Part shown: positions 6,407 to 14,610 of the stretch, piece after piece | Numbering within the stretch: the stretch's first letter is position 1 | How the letters are laid out: the number at the start of each line of letters is the position of its first letter | Assembly (NCBI RefSeq): GCF_002220365.1 | Contig: NZ_MTHB01000299.1 | Span: 1 to 50,047 of the forward strand | Length of the DNA: 50,047 bases | From: Caballeronia sordidicola | GTDB taxonomy: Bacteria; Pseudomonadota; Gammaproteobacteria; Burkholderiales; Burkholderiaceae | Direction: 5' to 3' | Notes under the pieces: generated by a model | Told to the model about the DNA's origin: nothing | Seen by the model: only the letters and a program-made list of their open reading frames with translations | Database searches by the model: none | Program-made: the position numbers and the translations under genes

Positions 6407-9304
6407 TTATAACGATGGCGCAGAGGGAATGGGAGGACGTAAGTCGCCATCCTGCGCCGGATCCGGGCCTTGAATGGGACCTGGGGCACGATCAGGCGCT
6501 ACTGTCGGCGAGGCTACCGGCAGATCGCGCACGCGTGAACGATCTTGCGATCGCGTTCCAACAGCTGCCGCGCGATCGCCGATCAGCTGGACACGCCGTG
6601 CTCGCACGATGTCGTTAAGAGAATTGTCGGAGAACTCGACATACATGCCCGCTTCTGCCGCGACTTTCGCGGCTTCCCGCTGCATTTCGACCGGCCCTTG
6701 CAGCTTGAGCGCCGGTCCGAACTTGGCTTGCGCGAGGCGCAATGCCGCTTCAATCGCAGCACGATCCGTTTGCAGCACGCGTACCGCGAGGCCGTGATCC
6801 CGAACCACGCTGCGCCCGTCGTGCCGATAGGTCACGGCGCCATCGCGATGCACTTCGTAGCTCAGCTGCGGCGCCCGGTAAATGATTTGGTTGTCATAGC
6901 CTGATTCGCTCAAATCTCGTTCGTCCTCTCCTGTAGACGCTTGTCGCTTACCGCGCGCATGCTCCTCGCTGGCTGGCATGATCCAGTTTTCTTGGGGCTG
7001 AGGTGTCTCCAGGGTGGTCGGACGCATCCGGCGCAGCTCGACCAGTGCGCGGGTGTCGCCGACTTGCGCGCGCGCCTGCAAGAACTCGCCGAAGGTCGCG
7101 CCGTGCCGCTGTCCATACTTCGCTTTCAACCCATCGCGTTCGAGTTGGATCTGAGCGCGCAGCGTCTGTTCTGCGTCAGCCTTTGTCATTCGGGCGATCG
7201 ACATCAGTGCGCGCCGGCCAGACGGCCGCAAATCTAGATGGTTGCGTGCCGCGTCGCGAGCAACAATGAAAGCCTGCTTGATTTGAGCGCGGCGTGATTG
7301 TTCGCTGGATTGCTGCGTCGCCATGGCGTCCAGGCGCGCGCGCCGGAAAACGTCCCGTTCGATCGTGTACTCGCGCCAGAGTGCGGCACGTGGAAGCTCG
7401 CGGGCTAAGGGGAGGGCAGCGCCCGACATCTGACGCTGGTACGAACCGCTAAGAATCTCGGATGCGTCGCGCCAGGGCAGGTGCAGTTCCTTGGTCAAGA
7501 AATCCGAGACGTTCAAATGCCGGCCACCAGCGCGGATACGACTCGCGCCATCGCGGCCAGCTGTGATCCCGTATTTCTCCGGCCGCACGCCGTGAGAGTG
7601 CGACAGCTCGGTAAGCAGTCGATGTGGATCCAAGTTCGCGCGAATTTCAGAGTATTCATCGCGGGCGGAACGCTGCGCGATCCGTTCGCGCTCGTCGCGC
7701 ATACGCTGCGACAGCACGCTATCGGCACGTCGACCAGTTGCCCTTACGCCTGCTCGCTCGCGATGGCGATTCCGTCGCACGCTATCCGCTGGTACGGCGC
7801 GTTCGTGCTCCAGCTCGTGAAGTGCATGATCCGGCACCAGCACTGCACGTCGTGGGGCGAAGCGGTCCACAGGGACGCCGGACATACCTCGCATACCGTT
7901 GAAGGCCGGGGACGGCGTTCCTTGGGAATCTGGGAGAGCGCCATGCTGCCGGCGTTCGGCAATAGTTCCGCGGGATCCGCCGGGGATGTCTCGCCGGGGA
8001 TCGGGCGGGAGGCCGCCGAGGCTTCCCGATCCGGGGCCGCGTGGGAATCGGGCATCACCCCCGGCGTCGAGCCGGGGAACGACTCGAGGTCCAACTCCGG
8101 CGCTGCTGTCGAATTCATATAGTCGTCCATCGCCGCGAACACGTCCGTCGCCGGCGTCGCGTTCGCCGAGTCCTCGTGCTTCGCCTGGTGCATATCCACC
8201 GGATGCGCCATCTGGTTGTCCGCTTGTTTGTCGTCCTGATCCTGACTCATGATAATCGTCCAAATGTTTTAAATAGAACGCGTCACGCCGCGCCTCAAGC
8301 ATGGCCACGCGTTCATTGAGAGATGCCGCTTGGTAAGCGGGGAAACTTTTGGTGTTGCCGTTATTCAGATATTTCACTTCGAGCGCGCGGGTTTGCTCCC
8401 ACTGCGATAATGCGTCGAGATAACGTGCGTCGGTCTCACGGGCCCTGCCGGTTTCCTCATACGTCACGGAAACGTCTGCCGAGAGTTGCAATAATTTGTC
8501 TTGCGTGGGCAGTTCGATGAACGCACGTGAAAACACCCGTTCTTTCAGATTGACACCCTTCAGCGCATCCTGAGGCTTCACGTTCGCATACTCGGTGTTG
8601 CGTCCTTCGTTGCGTAGCCGCGCTTCACCGTGCTCAGCCAGGAGAGCCAAAAAATCGTCGTAGCGCTCGATCTCCCGATCCAGCATTGCATTCAATACCG
8701 TCTCTTTGATATCGCGGCTCGCGGGCTTAAAGAGGTCGCCCTTGTAACGGCTGATCATTTCAGACTCGTTTGTAAATCCCGCGCGCCGATGATCCTTGGG
8801 ACTTGCCAAACCGTACTTCGCGTTCACGTGTTCTTGAAACGCCTCGACGAACTGGATGTTTGATTTGTAGAAGCCGAGCGCTTCAAGGTGACCGCCCGAA
8901 ATCAAATTCAGCTTTGGAATTACAATATGAATGTGGGGCTTTCGTTCGACAAACGCACCGGTATCGTCGAGATAGCTTTTGACTTTCGGAAGATGCGCTT
9001 CCGCGTAGAAATTGAACTCTTCCGGGAGATACGCGACGCCGACGAATTTTCGAAAATCTTCAGTGATCGCTTCGAGCGTCTCGCGGCTGACCTCATCTTC
9101 TTTAAAGCTCATCGTGACCGACAAATACCGGTCGACATCGGGCGCGACGTCGATGGACTGGATGATCGAATCCGTTAATTCCAGGTCGCCGGCAAGAACC
9201 ACGCGCTCGTCCATCTCGTCGCGTTCCAGCTCGCGGCCGAGCTTGCGGCCTTTCTCGAGATATTCCTTTACGCCATCGTGGCGCCCCTTCGCCCTAAGCA
9301 ACAT
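6407..9304 (-). CDS. conjugative relaxase with C-terminal LPD7-like domain, 965 aa
   Basis: The N-terminal 230 residues are the nuclease: a HIH metal-binding motif at 124-126 in ERKPHIHIVIPKLNL, an upstream YAEAH (100-104), then FQEHVNAKYGLASPKDHRR and EMISRYKGD. Such enzymes nick oriT, stay bound to the 5' end and pilot the strand to the coupling protein. A Gly/Arg-rich linker (about 350-520) leads to helical segments, and near residues 830-930 to an LPD7-like domain (YEVHRDGAVTYRHDGRSVVR...AKFGPALKLQGP). The ATG at 9304 overlaps the mobC stop by 11 bases. It is the last gene of the transfer operon. I do not assign a MOB class with certainty. Within the linker another frame has far better codon composition (see 7744-8250). 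Confidence 0.88.
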   Translation of the reverse strand: MLLRAKGRHDGVKEYLEKGRKLGRELERDEMDERVVLAGDLELTDSIIQSIDVAPDVDRYLSVTMSFKEDEVSRETLEAITEDFRKFVGVAYLPEEFNFYAEAHLPKVKSYLDDTGAFVERKPHIHIVIPKLNLISGGHLEALGFYKSNIQFVEAFQEHVNAKYGLASPKDHRRAGFTNESEMISRYKGDLFKPASRDIKETVLNAMLDREIERYDDFLALLAEHGEARLRNEGRNTEYANVKPQDALKGVNLKERVFSRAFIELPTQDKLLQLSADVSVTYEETGRARETDARYLDALSQWEQTRALEVKYLNNGNTKSFPAYQAASLNERVAMLEARRDAFYLKHLDDYHESGSGRQTSGQPDGASGGYAPGEARGLGERDAGDGRVRGDGRLYEFDSSAGVGPRVVPRLDAGGDARFPRGPGSGSLGGLPPDPRRDIPGGSRGTIAERRQHGALPDSQGTPSPAFNGMRGMSGVPVDRFAPRRAVLVPDHALHELEHERAVPADSVRRNRHRERAGVRATGRRADSVLSQRMRDERERIAQRSARDEYSEIRANLDPHRLLTELSHSHGVRPEKYGITAGRDGASRIRAGGRHLNVSDFLTKELHLPWRDASEILSGSYQRQMSGAALPLARELPRAALWREYTIERDVFRRARLDAMATQQSSEQSRRAQIKQAFIVARDAARNHLDLRPSGRRALMSIARMTKADAEQTLRAQIQLERDGLKAKYGQRHGATFGEFLQARAQVGDTRALVELRRMRPTTLETPQPQENWIMPASEEHARGKRQASTGEDERDLSESGYDNQIIYRAPQLSYEVHRDGAVTYRHDGRSVVRDHGLAVRVLQTDRAAIEAALRLAQAKFGPALKLQGPVEMQREAAKVAAEAGMYVEFSDNSLNDIVRARRVQLIGDRAAAVGTRSQDRSRVRDLPVASPTVAPDRAPGPIQGPDPAQDGDLRPPIPSAPSL
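7744..8250 (-). CDS. possible nested ORF inside the relaxase gene, alternative frame
   Basis: In a different frame from the relaxase, an ORF starts at ATG 8250 (a GGA lies 12 bases upstream) and encodes an acidic, disordered-looking protein beginning MSQDQDDKQADNQMAHPVDM. By hand count its first 60 codons have G or C at the third position in about 50 cases (83%), against about 22 of 60 (37%) for the relaxase frame over the same bases. The rest of the relaxase shows normal high GC3. The coding-like signal lasts to about 7910; the final 55 codons look like noise. Either this is a nested gene, as mobB is within mobA in RSF1010, or two compensating frameshifts put the relaxase linker out of its ancestral frame. 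Confidence 0.4.
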   Translation of the reverse strand: MSQDQDDKQADNQMAHPVDMHQAKHEDSANATPATDVFAAMDDYMNSTAAPELDLESFPGSTPGVMPDSHAAPDREASAASRPIPGETSPADPAELLPNAGSMALSQIPKERRPRPSTVCEVCPASLWTASPHDVQCWCRIMHFTSWSTNAPYQRIACDGIAIASEQA

Positions 9305-9686
9305 TTTGCAGGTGCGCCTTTAAAAGCAGTTCAATGCTTTCCAATGCGTCGAGGGCCGCGAGATAGGTGCTTTCCGACGCGCTACTATCCAAACGCGCTG
9401 CATTTAACACGTGGGCGATCTGATTCAGATTGTTGCCGGATTTATTGACAACCAGTAGTACACGCTTTTTATCGTTGCTCAACGGTTGGCGCGCCACGAT
9501 CCGCGTGCGATTGGTCAGTACACAATCGCGAAAAAATTCGGACGCGCTCATGCCGGATGATTCAACTTTTGCCAGATACGCACGGTGTTCCGCATCGGTC
9601 AGCCGAAATCCGACCCGCTTGGCTAACTGTGTCTCGGCTGCCATTGCACGGCGTCCACGTTTAGTGGATTTTGCGATGTGGCTCAT
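9294..9686 (-). CDS. mobC: MobC-like relaxosome accessory protein
   Basis: 130 residues. A basic N terminus (SHIAKSTKRGRRAM) is followed by KRVGFRLTDAEHRAYLAKVE and MSASEFFRDCVL, the ribbon-helix-helix pattern of MobC/MobS-type proteins, then KSGNNLNQIAHVLNAARL, the well-known NxxGxNLNQIA signature of the family. These proteins bind oriT and help the relaxase melt and nick it. The ATG at 9686 lies one base after the stop of the PH-domain gene (TGAAATG), and its own stop overlaps the relaxase start by 11 bases, so the three are coupled. An upstream in-frame ATG at 9749 is inside the previous gene and less likely. Confidence 0.85.
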   Translation of the reverse strand: MSHIAKSTKRGRRAMAAETQLAKRVGFRLTDAEHRAYLAKVESSGMSASEFFRDCVLTNRTRIVARQPLSNDKKRVLLVVNKSGNNLNQIAHVLNAARLDSSASESTYLAALDALESIELLLKAHLQNVA

Positions 9687-9687
9687 T

Positions 9688-10251
9688 TCACACGCGCCCC
9701 ATGTTGACTTCGCGAATGCCTTTGGCGTCGCGTCGCGCGATCGCTGCAAGATTCATCCATTCTCGCAAAGCCTCGACATCGGGCATGCCGCGCAATGTCC
9801 AACGCGGATGATTGACGTCGCTGCTCTCGACAACCAGCGTCCCGAAGCCCATTAGCCGTTCCCACCAGATGCTCACGCACTCGACGTTCTGGACGCGGTA
9901 CATCTCAACGCTTGCCACGCGGCGGCTCAAAATGCCGTAGCGCATTGTCATGCGAACGCTATCGATCACGATCTGTGTTTGCGCCGTTGTGGCCGCACGC
10001 AGGCCGATAGCGATAGCAATCCCGACCGCCCCCGCTATCAACAAAAAGAACGGAATGAGCGTGGGCCACGCGGCGGACTCCCACACAACTACCAAACCAA
10101 CGATCAAGGCCAAAGCGCACTTCAAATAAAATGGCAGGTTCACGGCCCAGCTCGGCGATCCGTGAAACTCGACCACTGTGGGCTGATCGATAGACAGCGG
10201 AATTGCGATAGCGCGAACGTTTGGGCGAAAATCATGGTCGGTTCTTTTCAT
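9688..10251 (-). CDS. bacterial PH-domain (bPH2/YdbS-like) membrane protein
   Basis: 187 residues. Two hydrophobic segments near residues 40-60 and 63-85 (LPFYLKCALALIVGLVVVWE and WPTLIPFFLLIAGAVGIAIA) form a helical hairpin. The rest is a beta-rich bPH2 domain: IVIDSVRMTMRYGILSRRVA, EMYRVQNVECVSIWWERLMG, FGTLVVESSD and HPRWTLRGMPD, the usual YdbS/YdbT pattern. Its role in conjugation is unknown. It sits between ssb and mobC with tight spacing, so it belongs to the transfer operon and may tie the relaxosome or pilus base to the inner membrane; that is a guess. Confidence 0.8.
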   Translation of the reverse strand: MKRTDHDFRPNVRAIAIPLSIDQPTVVEFHGSPSWAVNLPFYLKCALALIVGLVVVWESAAWPTLIPFFLLIAGAVGIAIAIGLRAATTAQTQIVIDSVRMTMRYGILSRRVASVEMYRVQNVECVSIWWERLMGFGTLVVESSDVNHPRWTLRGMPDVEALREWMNLAAIARRDAKGIREVNMGRV

Positions 10252-10261
10252 CGTTTAACTT

Positions 10262-10699
10262 TCACTTAACGATACCCTGGGTTGACTCCGCTTCGTCATA
10301 CGCACGGACCCATTCGTCTCCATTGCTTGGCATCGGCGCGCCCGCGTTGGCGTCTCGGTCTGGTTGTTCGTGCCCACGTGGCGCGCCGATCATTTCGAGC
10401 GATTCGACAACGATTTCGGTGGTGTACCGGTCCTGGCCATTGCCGGACCACTTGCGCGTGCGTAGCCGACCGTCGATATAAATGCGTGAGCCCTTCACCA
10501 AAAAGTCTCGTGCAATCTCAGCGTGACGCCCGAAGAACACAAGGCGGTGCCACTCTGTCGCCTCCTTCACGTTGCCCGTCGTCCGGTCCTTGCAGTAGTC
10601 GGTCGACGCAAGTCGGCAGTTAGCCACGACACCTGCACTCAGGTCCTTCACGTCCGGGTCGGCGCCCAGGTGGCCAGTCAGCGTTACTCGATTCACCAT
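10262..10699 (-). CDS. ssb: single-stranded DNA-binding protein
   Basis: 145 residues with the canonical SSB OB-fold: MVNRVTLTGHLGADPDVKDL, CRLASTDYC, EATEWHRLVFFGRHAEIARD, FLVKGSRIYIDGRLRTRKWS and GQDRYTTEIVVESLEMIGAP. It coats the transferred strand in the recipient and protects plasmid DNA. The ATG at 10699 follows GAGGAG. The tail (about residues 115-145) lacks the acidic DDDIPF-type tip that recruits partner enzymes and ends instead in ESTQGIVK, so it would bind DNA without the usual protein recruitment. Confidence 0.92.
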   Translation of the reverse strand: MVNRVTLTGHLGADPDVKDLSAGVVANCRLASTDYCKDRTTGNVKEATEWHRLVFFGRHAEIARDFLVKGSRIYIDGRLRTRKWSGNGQDRYTTEIVVESLEMIGAPRGHEQPDRDANAGAPMPSNGDEWVRAYDEAESTQGIVK

Positions 10700-10730
10700 G
10701 ATTTACTCCTCGGGATATAGGTTGGCAAAA

Positions 10731-11147
10731 CTACTTTTGCGTGAGGGGGATGTCATCTTCACGTGGTACTACGGGATCCGGATATGCCCAATGCGGCAGT
10801 GGTGCGTTTGAAGTCCATGGCTGCGATTCGGCGTAGGCGCTGAAATGCCTACGGGTGAAAGTGAGCGTCCAGAAATCAAGCTCCGGTCGCAGCTGCCGTA
10901 TGTAGAGGTACGTCAGGAACCATCCGTCTCCGGCACGTGCCGTATCTGCCCATGGGCTCGCATGAATATCTGATGAGTACGCTTCCCATGCCACACCAAC
11001 CGCATCCGCGGGCCACGTATCAATCCCTACGTAAAACGCCTGCAGCGTCGCGATCGTGGCGCGCTGTGCGATTGACCATGCGTGACCGGCGAGCGCTTGC
11101 GCGTCGAATTCGAATCCCTCCCGAGTCGCGTCAAATCGGAATGTCAT
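10731..11147 (-). CDS. conserved-looking hypothetical protein, 138 aa
   Basis: No family recognised. The protein has no signal peptide or membrane segment and is rich in Trp, Tyr and Phe (WFLTYLYIRQLRPELDFWTL, HFSAYAESQPW). It ends in a proline-rich tail. It is placed between the TraM-like gene (12 bp gap) and ssb in the transfer operon, on the same strand, so it is probably a transfer-associated accessory protein. Confidence 0.6.
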   Translation of the reverse strand: MTFRFDATREGFEFDAQALAGHAWSIAQRATIATLQAFYVGIDTWPADAVGVAWEAYSSDIHASPWADTARAGDGWFLTYLYIRQLRPELDFWTLTFTRRHFSAYAESQPWTSNAPLPHWAYPDPVVPREDDIPLTQK

Positions 11148-11159
11148 TTCGGGTCGGTC

Positions 11160-11603
11160 TCAATGGATCAACGCCCAGACGCCGGCGAGGGTCGCCGCAC
11201 CCGCCAGCGCCGCACTTGCGAGTGCGACCGCAAACAGCTCGATGAGTCGGCGAGTATTGCTTTCGCGCACGTTCCCTCCAATCGACGCGAGCGTGAGGTT
11301 CACTTTGGCCAACATGCCGCCGAGCGAGTCCGCCATGCGCCGTTGGGTGGCGATGCTTGCTTGGGCAGACAGCTCGGCGATCGCGCCCTCGCGTGCATTG
11401 GCGAAGTCACTCGATGCCTTGAGAAGATCAGCGATACGGCCGCTCAACCGTTCGTCGGATGTCTGGATGATTGCAGCGAGATCGCTCACCGATTTGTGCA
11501 GCGTATGAACGTCACCCAATATCTCCGCCATGATTTCATCGCGAACGTGCGGTGACAGCGGATCTCGGCGTACGCGAGCGTTTGGCTCGCCGGTCTCACT
11601 CAT
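11160..11603 (-). CDS. traM: TraM-like conjugal transfer protein, 147 aa
   Basis: Starts at ATG 11603, inside the end of the TraL-like gene (8 bp overlap, ATGAGTGA). Helical, coiled-coil-like body (IMAEILGDVHTLHKSVSDLA, IADLLKASSDFANAREGAIA) and a C-terminal hydrophobic segment ending AGAATLAGVWALIH. RP4 TraM is almost the same length (145 aa) and also ends in a hydrophobic helix with ALWATLH-type sequence; RP4 likewise has traL directly before traM. The role of TraM in RP4 transfer is poorly defined. The assignment rests on length, topology and order rather than strong identity. Confidence 0.55.
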   Translation of the reverse strand: MSETGEPNARVRRDPLSPHVRDEIMAEILGDVHTLHKSVSDLAAIIQTSDERLSGRIADLLKASSDFANAREGAIAELSAQASIATQRRMADSLGGMLAKVNLTLASIGGNVRESNTRRLIELFAVALASAALAGAATLAGVWALIH

Positions 11604-12339
11604 CGCGTGCACCAGTAACAGTTGCGACAGCAGGACGAACGATGGCCTCAAATACGGCATCGAGCTCGGCGTTGACGCGTAATGCCAAGCGACGCAGACC
11701 TAACAGAGCCACAAGCCGGTTTTTCTCGGTGCCAGCCTGTGTTTTTGCGATTGCCGATTTATAGTCGGTCGGGTCTGTCAACACGTCGTGCATGCTGCGG
11801 CCAGCATCAGTGGCGTACTTATAAACGTCGCTTTGATAGATAACTGCGTCACGATCCAGGCGGAACGAACGGTTGTGGTCATAGAAGCTAAAAATCGAGC
11901 TGAATTGGCTTTCCTGGAATCCGAGCACTCGATCGACCTGATTGAAGACCACGACGATTCTCTCGCGAGCGATACCCAAATTCGCGAGATTCAAGAGGGT
12001 GGCGACAGTGTCTCGTTGCTGTTTTTCGGCGCTGACAACGGGCACGACGAACAAATCGAAGTCATCATGTGAACCATCGAATTCACTCATCAGCGCGACG
12101 AAGGACTCGACGTTGGAAGCGCCTACGTCGACTACCACGTTATCGCCCGACAATAAACGCGCTTGCAATTCCGAGAACTGTCGGCCGCGCAGTTTTTCGT
12201 CGGTCTCCTGCGCGCCATCGTCGGCATTGATTGATTCTATGGCGATGACCTTGGCATCGCGAATGCGCGGCGCGAGAAGATGCCGCGCGATCGTGCTCTT
12301 GCCGACGTTGCCCGAAAAATTGATTACGGCGATATTCAT
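11596..12339 (-). CDS. traL: ParA-like P-loop ATPase, TraL/StbB type
   Basis: 247 residues. The N terminus MNIAVINFSGNVGKSTIARH is a deviant Walker A of the ParA/MinD class (GNVGKST). A second motif, DNVVVDVGAS, lies near residue 90. The closest matches I can name are RP4 TraL (241 aa) and StbB of R388-type plasmids, ATPases linked to transfer or plasmid positioning. The ATG at 12339 is preceded by AAAGGAACAATC. Its stop overlaps the TraM-like start. Neither adjacent gene is a ParB; the ParB-family gene is about 8 kb away near the other end of the region, so these two could still be functional partners. Confidence 0.7.
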   Translation of the reverse strand: MNIAVINFSGNVGKSTIARHLLAPRIRDAKVIAIESINADDGAQETDEKLRGRQFSELQARLLSGDNVVVDVGASNVESFVALMSEFDGSHDDFDLFVVPVVSAEKQQRDTVATLLNLANLGIARERIVVVFNQVDRVLGFQESQFSSIFSFYDHNRSFRLDRDAVIYQSDVYKYATDAGRSMHDVLTDPTDYKSAIAKTQAGTEKNRLVALLGLRRLALRVNAELDAVFEAIVRPAVATVTGARDE

Positions 12340-12417
12340 GATTGTTCCTTTAACTGAGTTCGACAGGGGGCGCCATGAGTGCACGCCCAACAATGGGTTG
12401 GCTTGGCGTGGCGTGAC

Positions 12418-14610
12418 TTACCGCGCGACGCTCGGTGCCGTCTGTTTCGCGACGTCGCGCTCGGGGTTGCGCTGCGGTTTCGGCGCTTCCGCGATCAGTT
12501 GACGGGCCTCGCGGTCAACGTCGACTTGCGCCAGGCGCGTATTGATCGCCGGCTTCAGATCTTGTGCGGGCGAGGCCGCCTTCTGCTGCTCCGTCTGCAC
12601 TGCAATGCCAGCCTGAAGACGCTCGGCCAGCCGATCCATCACCTCCCGCACGACGTTATCGGGCTGACCTGCGAGCGCTTTCTCGACCTGCTCACGCAAG
12701 CCCGCAACGTTCATCGCGGCGGCGGTCTGAGCCTGGCTGCCGGGTGACTGTTTTTCCTGCTTCTGAATTTCCCAGACGTTGAGCCGCGTCTCGATTTGCT
12801 CGACTCCTACGACCTTGCCTTGGGCATCTTTAATGGACCGATTGACGGTGACCGGGCGCGAGCCGAGGTTTTCAAGCGTCAATGCATCGCCGGGCTGCAC
12901 GCCTGAATCACGGATCGCACGCTCCAGATCCTTGCCCCACACCGTCTTCGTGGCGCCGTCGGATTCGCGGTATGAGACGTAGTAACTGTCGGCGTTGTCC
13001 TTATCGTTTTTGTACGGTGCTGCGCCATGCGTTAACAGGGTGTTTTGAGTCGGCTGCTCCGATGCCGGGCGATCTTTAGGAGCGATCTGCGCGGCTGAAG
13101 CTGTAACGACGGTTGGCGGGGTCGGCGCAACGGCAGCAATCGGAGCGGCGGGTGCTGCTGGGGACGCAGCAGCGGATGTGGCCTGCGCGGGTTGATCCGC
13201 CGGCGCAACCGCCGCAGTGGGCGCGACTACGACGGATGCAGCCGCATTAGGGCTGCCCGCTATACGCTCAGACGGCTGCTTCGATGTCGGTGCCGCTGCC
13301 GGGGTGGACAGCGGCCGCGAGGCCTCAGGGGCACGCTTACCGGCGGTGATGGTGAGCGAGTCGCGCTCGCGGCGTGCTGCTTCGAGCATCGCCCGGTCTT
13401 GCTCTTTCGGCTCGAACCCGTGCGTTTTGATTCCAGCAAGTTGGGCTTCCATCCATGCATTGCGGCGAAACGGTTCGCTACCTTTGAGCGTGACCTGCTG
13501 CCAGCCTTTCGCCTGCGCAACTGTCACCATGTCCGCTGCCGTGCCGCGATCGTCTCCACGTGTGGCCAAGCGCGGGCCTTTGTCGGTGAACTTGGGCTCA
13601 TGCTTATCGGCGTTGCCTGGATCCTTTTCATCAAAGCGCCAGAAATCGCCATCGCGTACGACGTAGCGGGATGCGATCGCTTCCGGCACGCCATATCCGT
13701 CCTTCGTCATGACGGCTGGTGACGAAATCTCGTTTCCGCTGCTGGAGCGCTCACGGCCGACAAGCGAACGCGTAAAAGCGTCTAGCAGACGCGCACCGGC
13801 ATCGCGGATTGGATTGTTTCTCTCGGTTTCCCGGCGCTTCTCGGCGTCCGATACCTGATCGGGCGACTGCTCGAGCTTAGGTGCCGGTACCGCCTCAATG
13901 GAGTTTTCCTCAACGGTCTCGCTGCTGCGCGCCGCGCTTGGCGCTTCCGCCGCTTCCGTCGCTGCCGCCGAGGCCGCAGCGGCAGGCAGATCCGCCGGCA
14001 CGCGCACAGTCGCGATGGCAGATGGTGCTTCCGCCGCGCCATAGGTTGTAGACGTGGGGCTTTCAACATTGACAGTGTCACGGGCATTGAAAGTTCGCAA
14101 CGCCTCACGCTCAAGACCATAATCGACCAACGACAAGGCTTCGCGGTACTGCGGCATGCGCATGTTGTCGACAATCGTGTCGAACGCTTTTTCACGCGCC
14201 TGCGGATCTGCAATTAGCTTCAGATCTTCGGAGTCGCCTGATGCCCACACCCGATAGGCTCTCTCGCTGCCCAGGTCCGACAACACACCAACGGCTAACA
14301 AGCCATCGCCGCCATGGCGAGACGCGATCCGCTCCTCAGGGGCCTTGATAGCGCCTGAAACATCACTCGGCGCGCTGCTGACGCCTTGGCCAATCAGCCC
14401 TGCCTGGCGCGCCGATGGGGTCGCTGTAGCGGCAGGCTGAACGTCGGACGCCGGAGCATCAGGCGCAGCACGCCCGTCGCGCGCGCGGGCAAAAAACGCG
14501 TCACGAGCTGCCCTGACTACATCCATATCGGGCGCTTCAGGAGTCGCGTTGATGGCACCGTTGCCTTGGGTCGACGAATCGACGGGATTATTCTCAGCCT
14601 TTTCAGCCAT
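12418..14610 (-). CDS. LPD7-domain transfer protein, 730 aa
   Basis: Large, mostly low-complexity protein (Ala/Pro/Ser/Thr-rich linkers, notably about residues 440-520) with a folded island near 300-410: MTKDGYGVPEAIASRYVVRD, GDFWRFDEKD, DRGTAADMVTVAQAKGW and QQVTLKGSEPFRRNAWMEAQ, the LPD7 pattern usually found as the C terminus of TraI/MobA-like relaxases. Near 540-650 a second conserved part (DSYYVSYRESDGATKTVWGKDLERAI) resembles the region that follows in such proteins. There is no relaxase core. It starts at ATG 14610, overlapping the VirD4 stop by 8 bp. It may be a split-off relaxase accessory or helicase-like tail; the function is unknown. Confidence 0.75.
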   Translation of the reverse strand: MAEKAENNPVDSSTQGNGAINATPEAPDMDVVRAARDAFFARARDGRAAPDAPASDVQPAATATPSARQAGLIGQGVSSAPSDVSGAIKAPEERIASRHGGDGLLAVGVLSDLGSERAYRVWASGDSEDLKLIADPQAREKAFDTIVDNMRMPQYREALSLVDYGLEREALRTFNARDTVNVESPTSTTYGAAEAPSAIATVRVPADLPAAAASAAATEAAEAPSAARSSETVEENSIEAVPAPKLEQSPDQVSDAEKRRETERNNPIRDAGARLLDAFTRSLVGRERSSSGNEISSPAVMTKDGYGVPEAIASRYVVRDGDFWRFDEKDPGNADKHEPKFTDKGPRLATRGDDRGTAADMVTVAQAKGWQQVTLKGSEPFRRNAWMEAQLAGIKTHGFEPKEQDRAMLEAARRERDSLTITAGKRAPEASRPLSTPAAAPTSKQPSERIAGSPNAAASVVVAPTAAVAPADQPAQATSAAASPAAPAAPIAAVAPTPPTVVTASAAQIAPKDRPASEQPTQNTLLTHGAAPYKNDKDNADSYYVSYRESDGATKTVWGKDLERAIRDSGVQPGDALTLENLGSRPVTVNRSIKDAQGKVVGVEQIETRLNVWEIQKQEKQSPGSQAQTAAAMNVAGLREQVEKALAGQPDNVVREVMDRLAERLQAGIAVQTEQQKAASPAQDLKPAINTRLAQVDVDREARQLIAEAPKPQRNPERDVAKQTAPSVAR

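Noticed and set aside
7481..8122. 213 aa plus-strand ORF opposite the relaxase
   Set aside because: Antisense shadow of a GC-rich gene; no start signal and no recognisable domain.
13782..14213. Arginine-rich 143 aa ORF inside the LPD7 gene
   Set aside because: A same-strand shadow frame; unlike the relaxase case the main frame keeps the better third-position composition.
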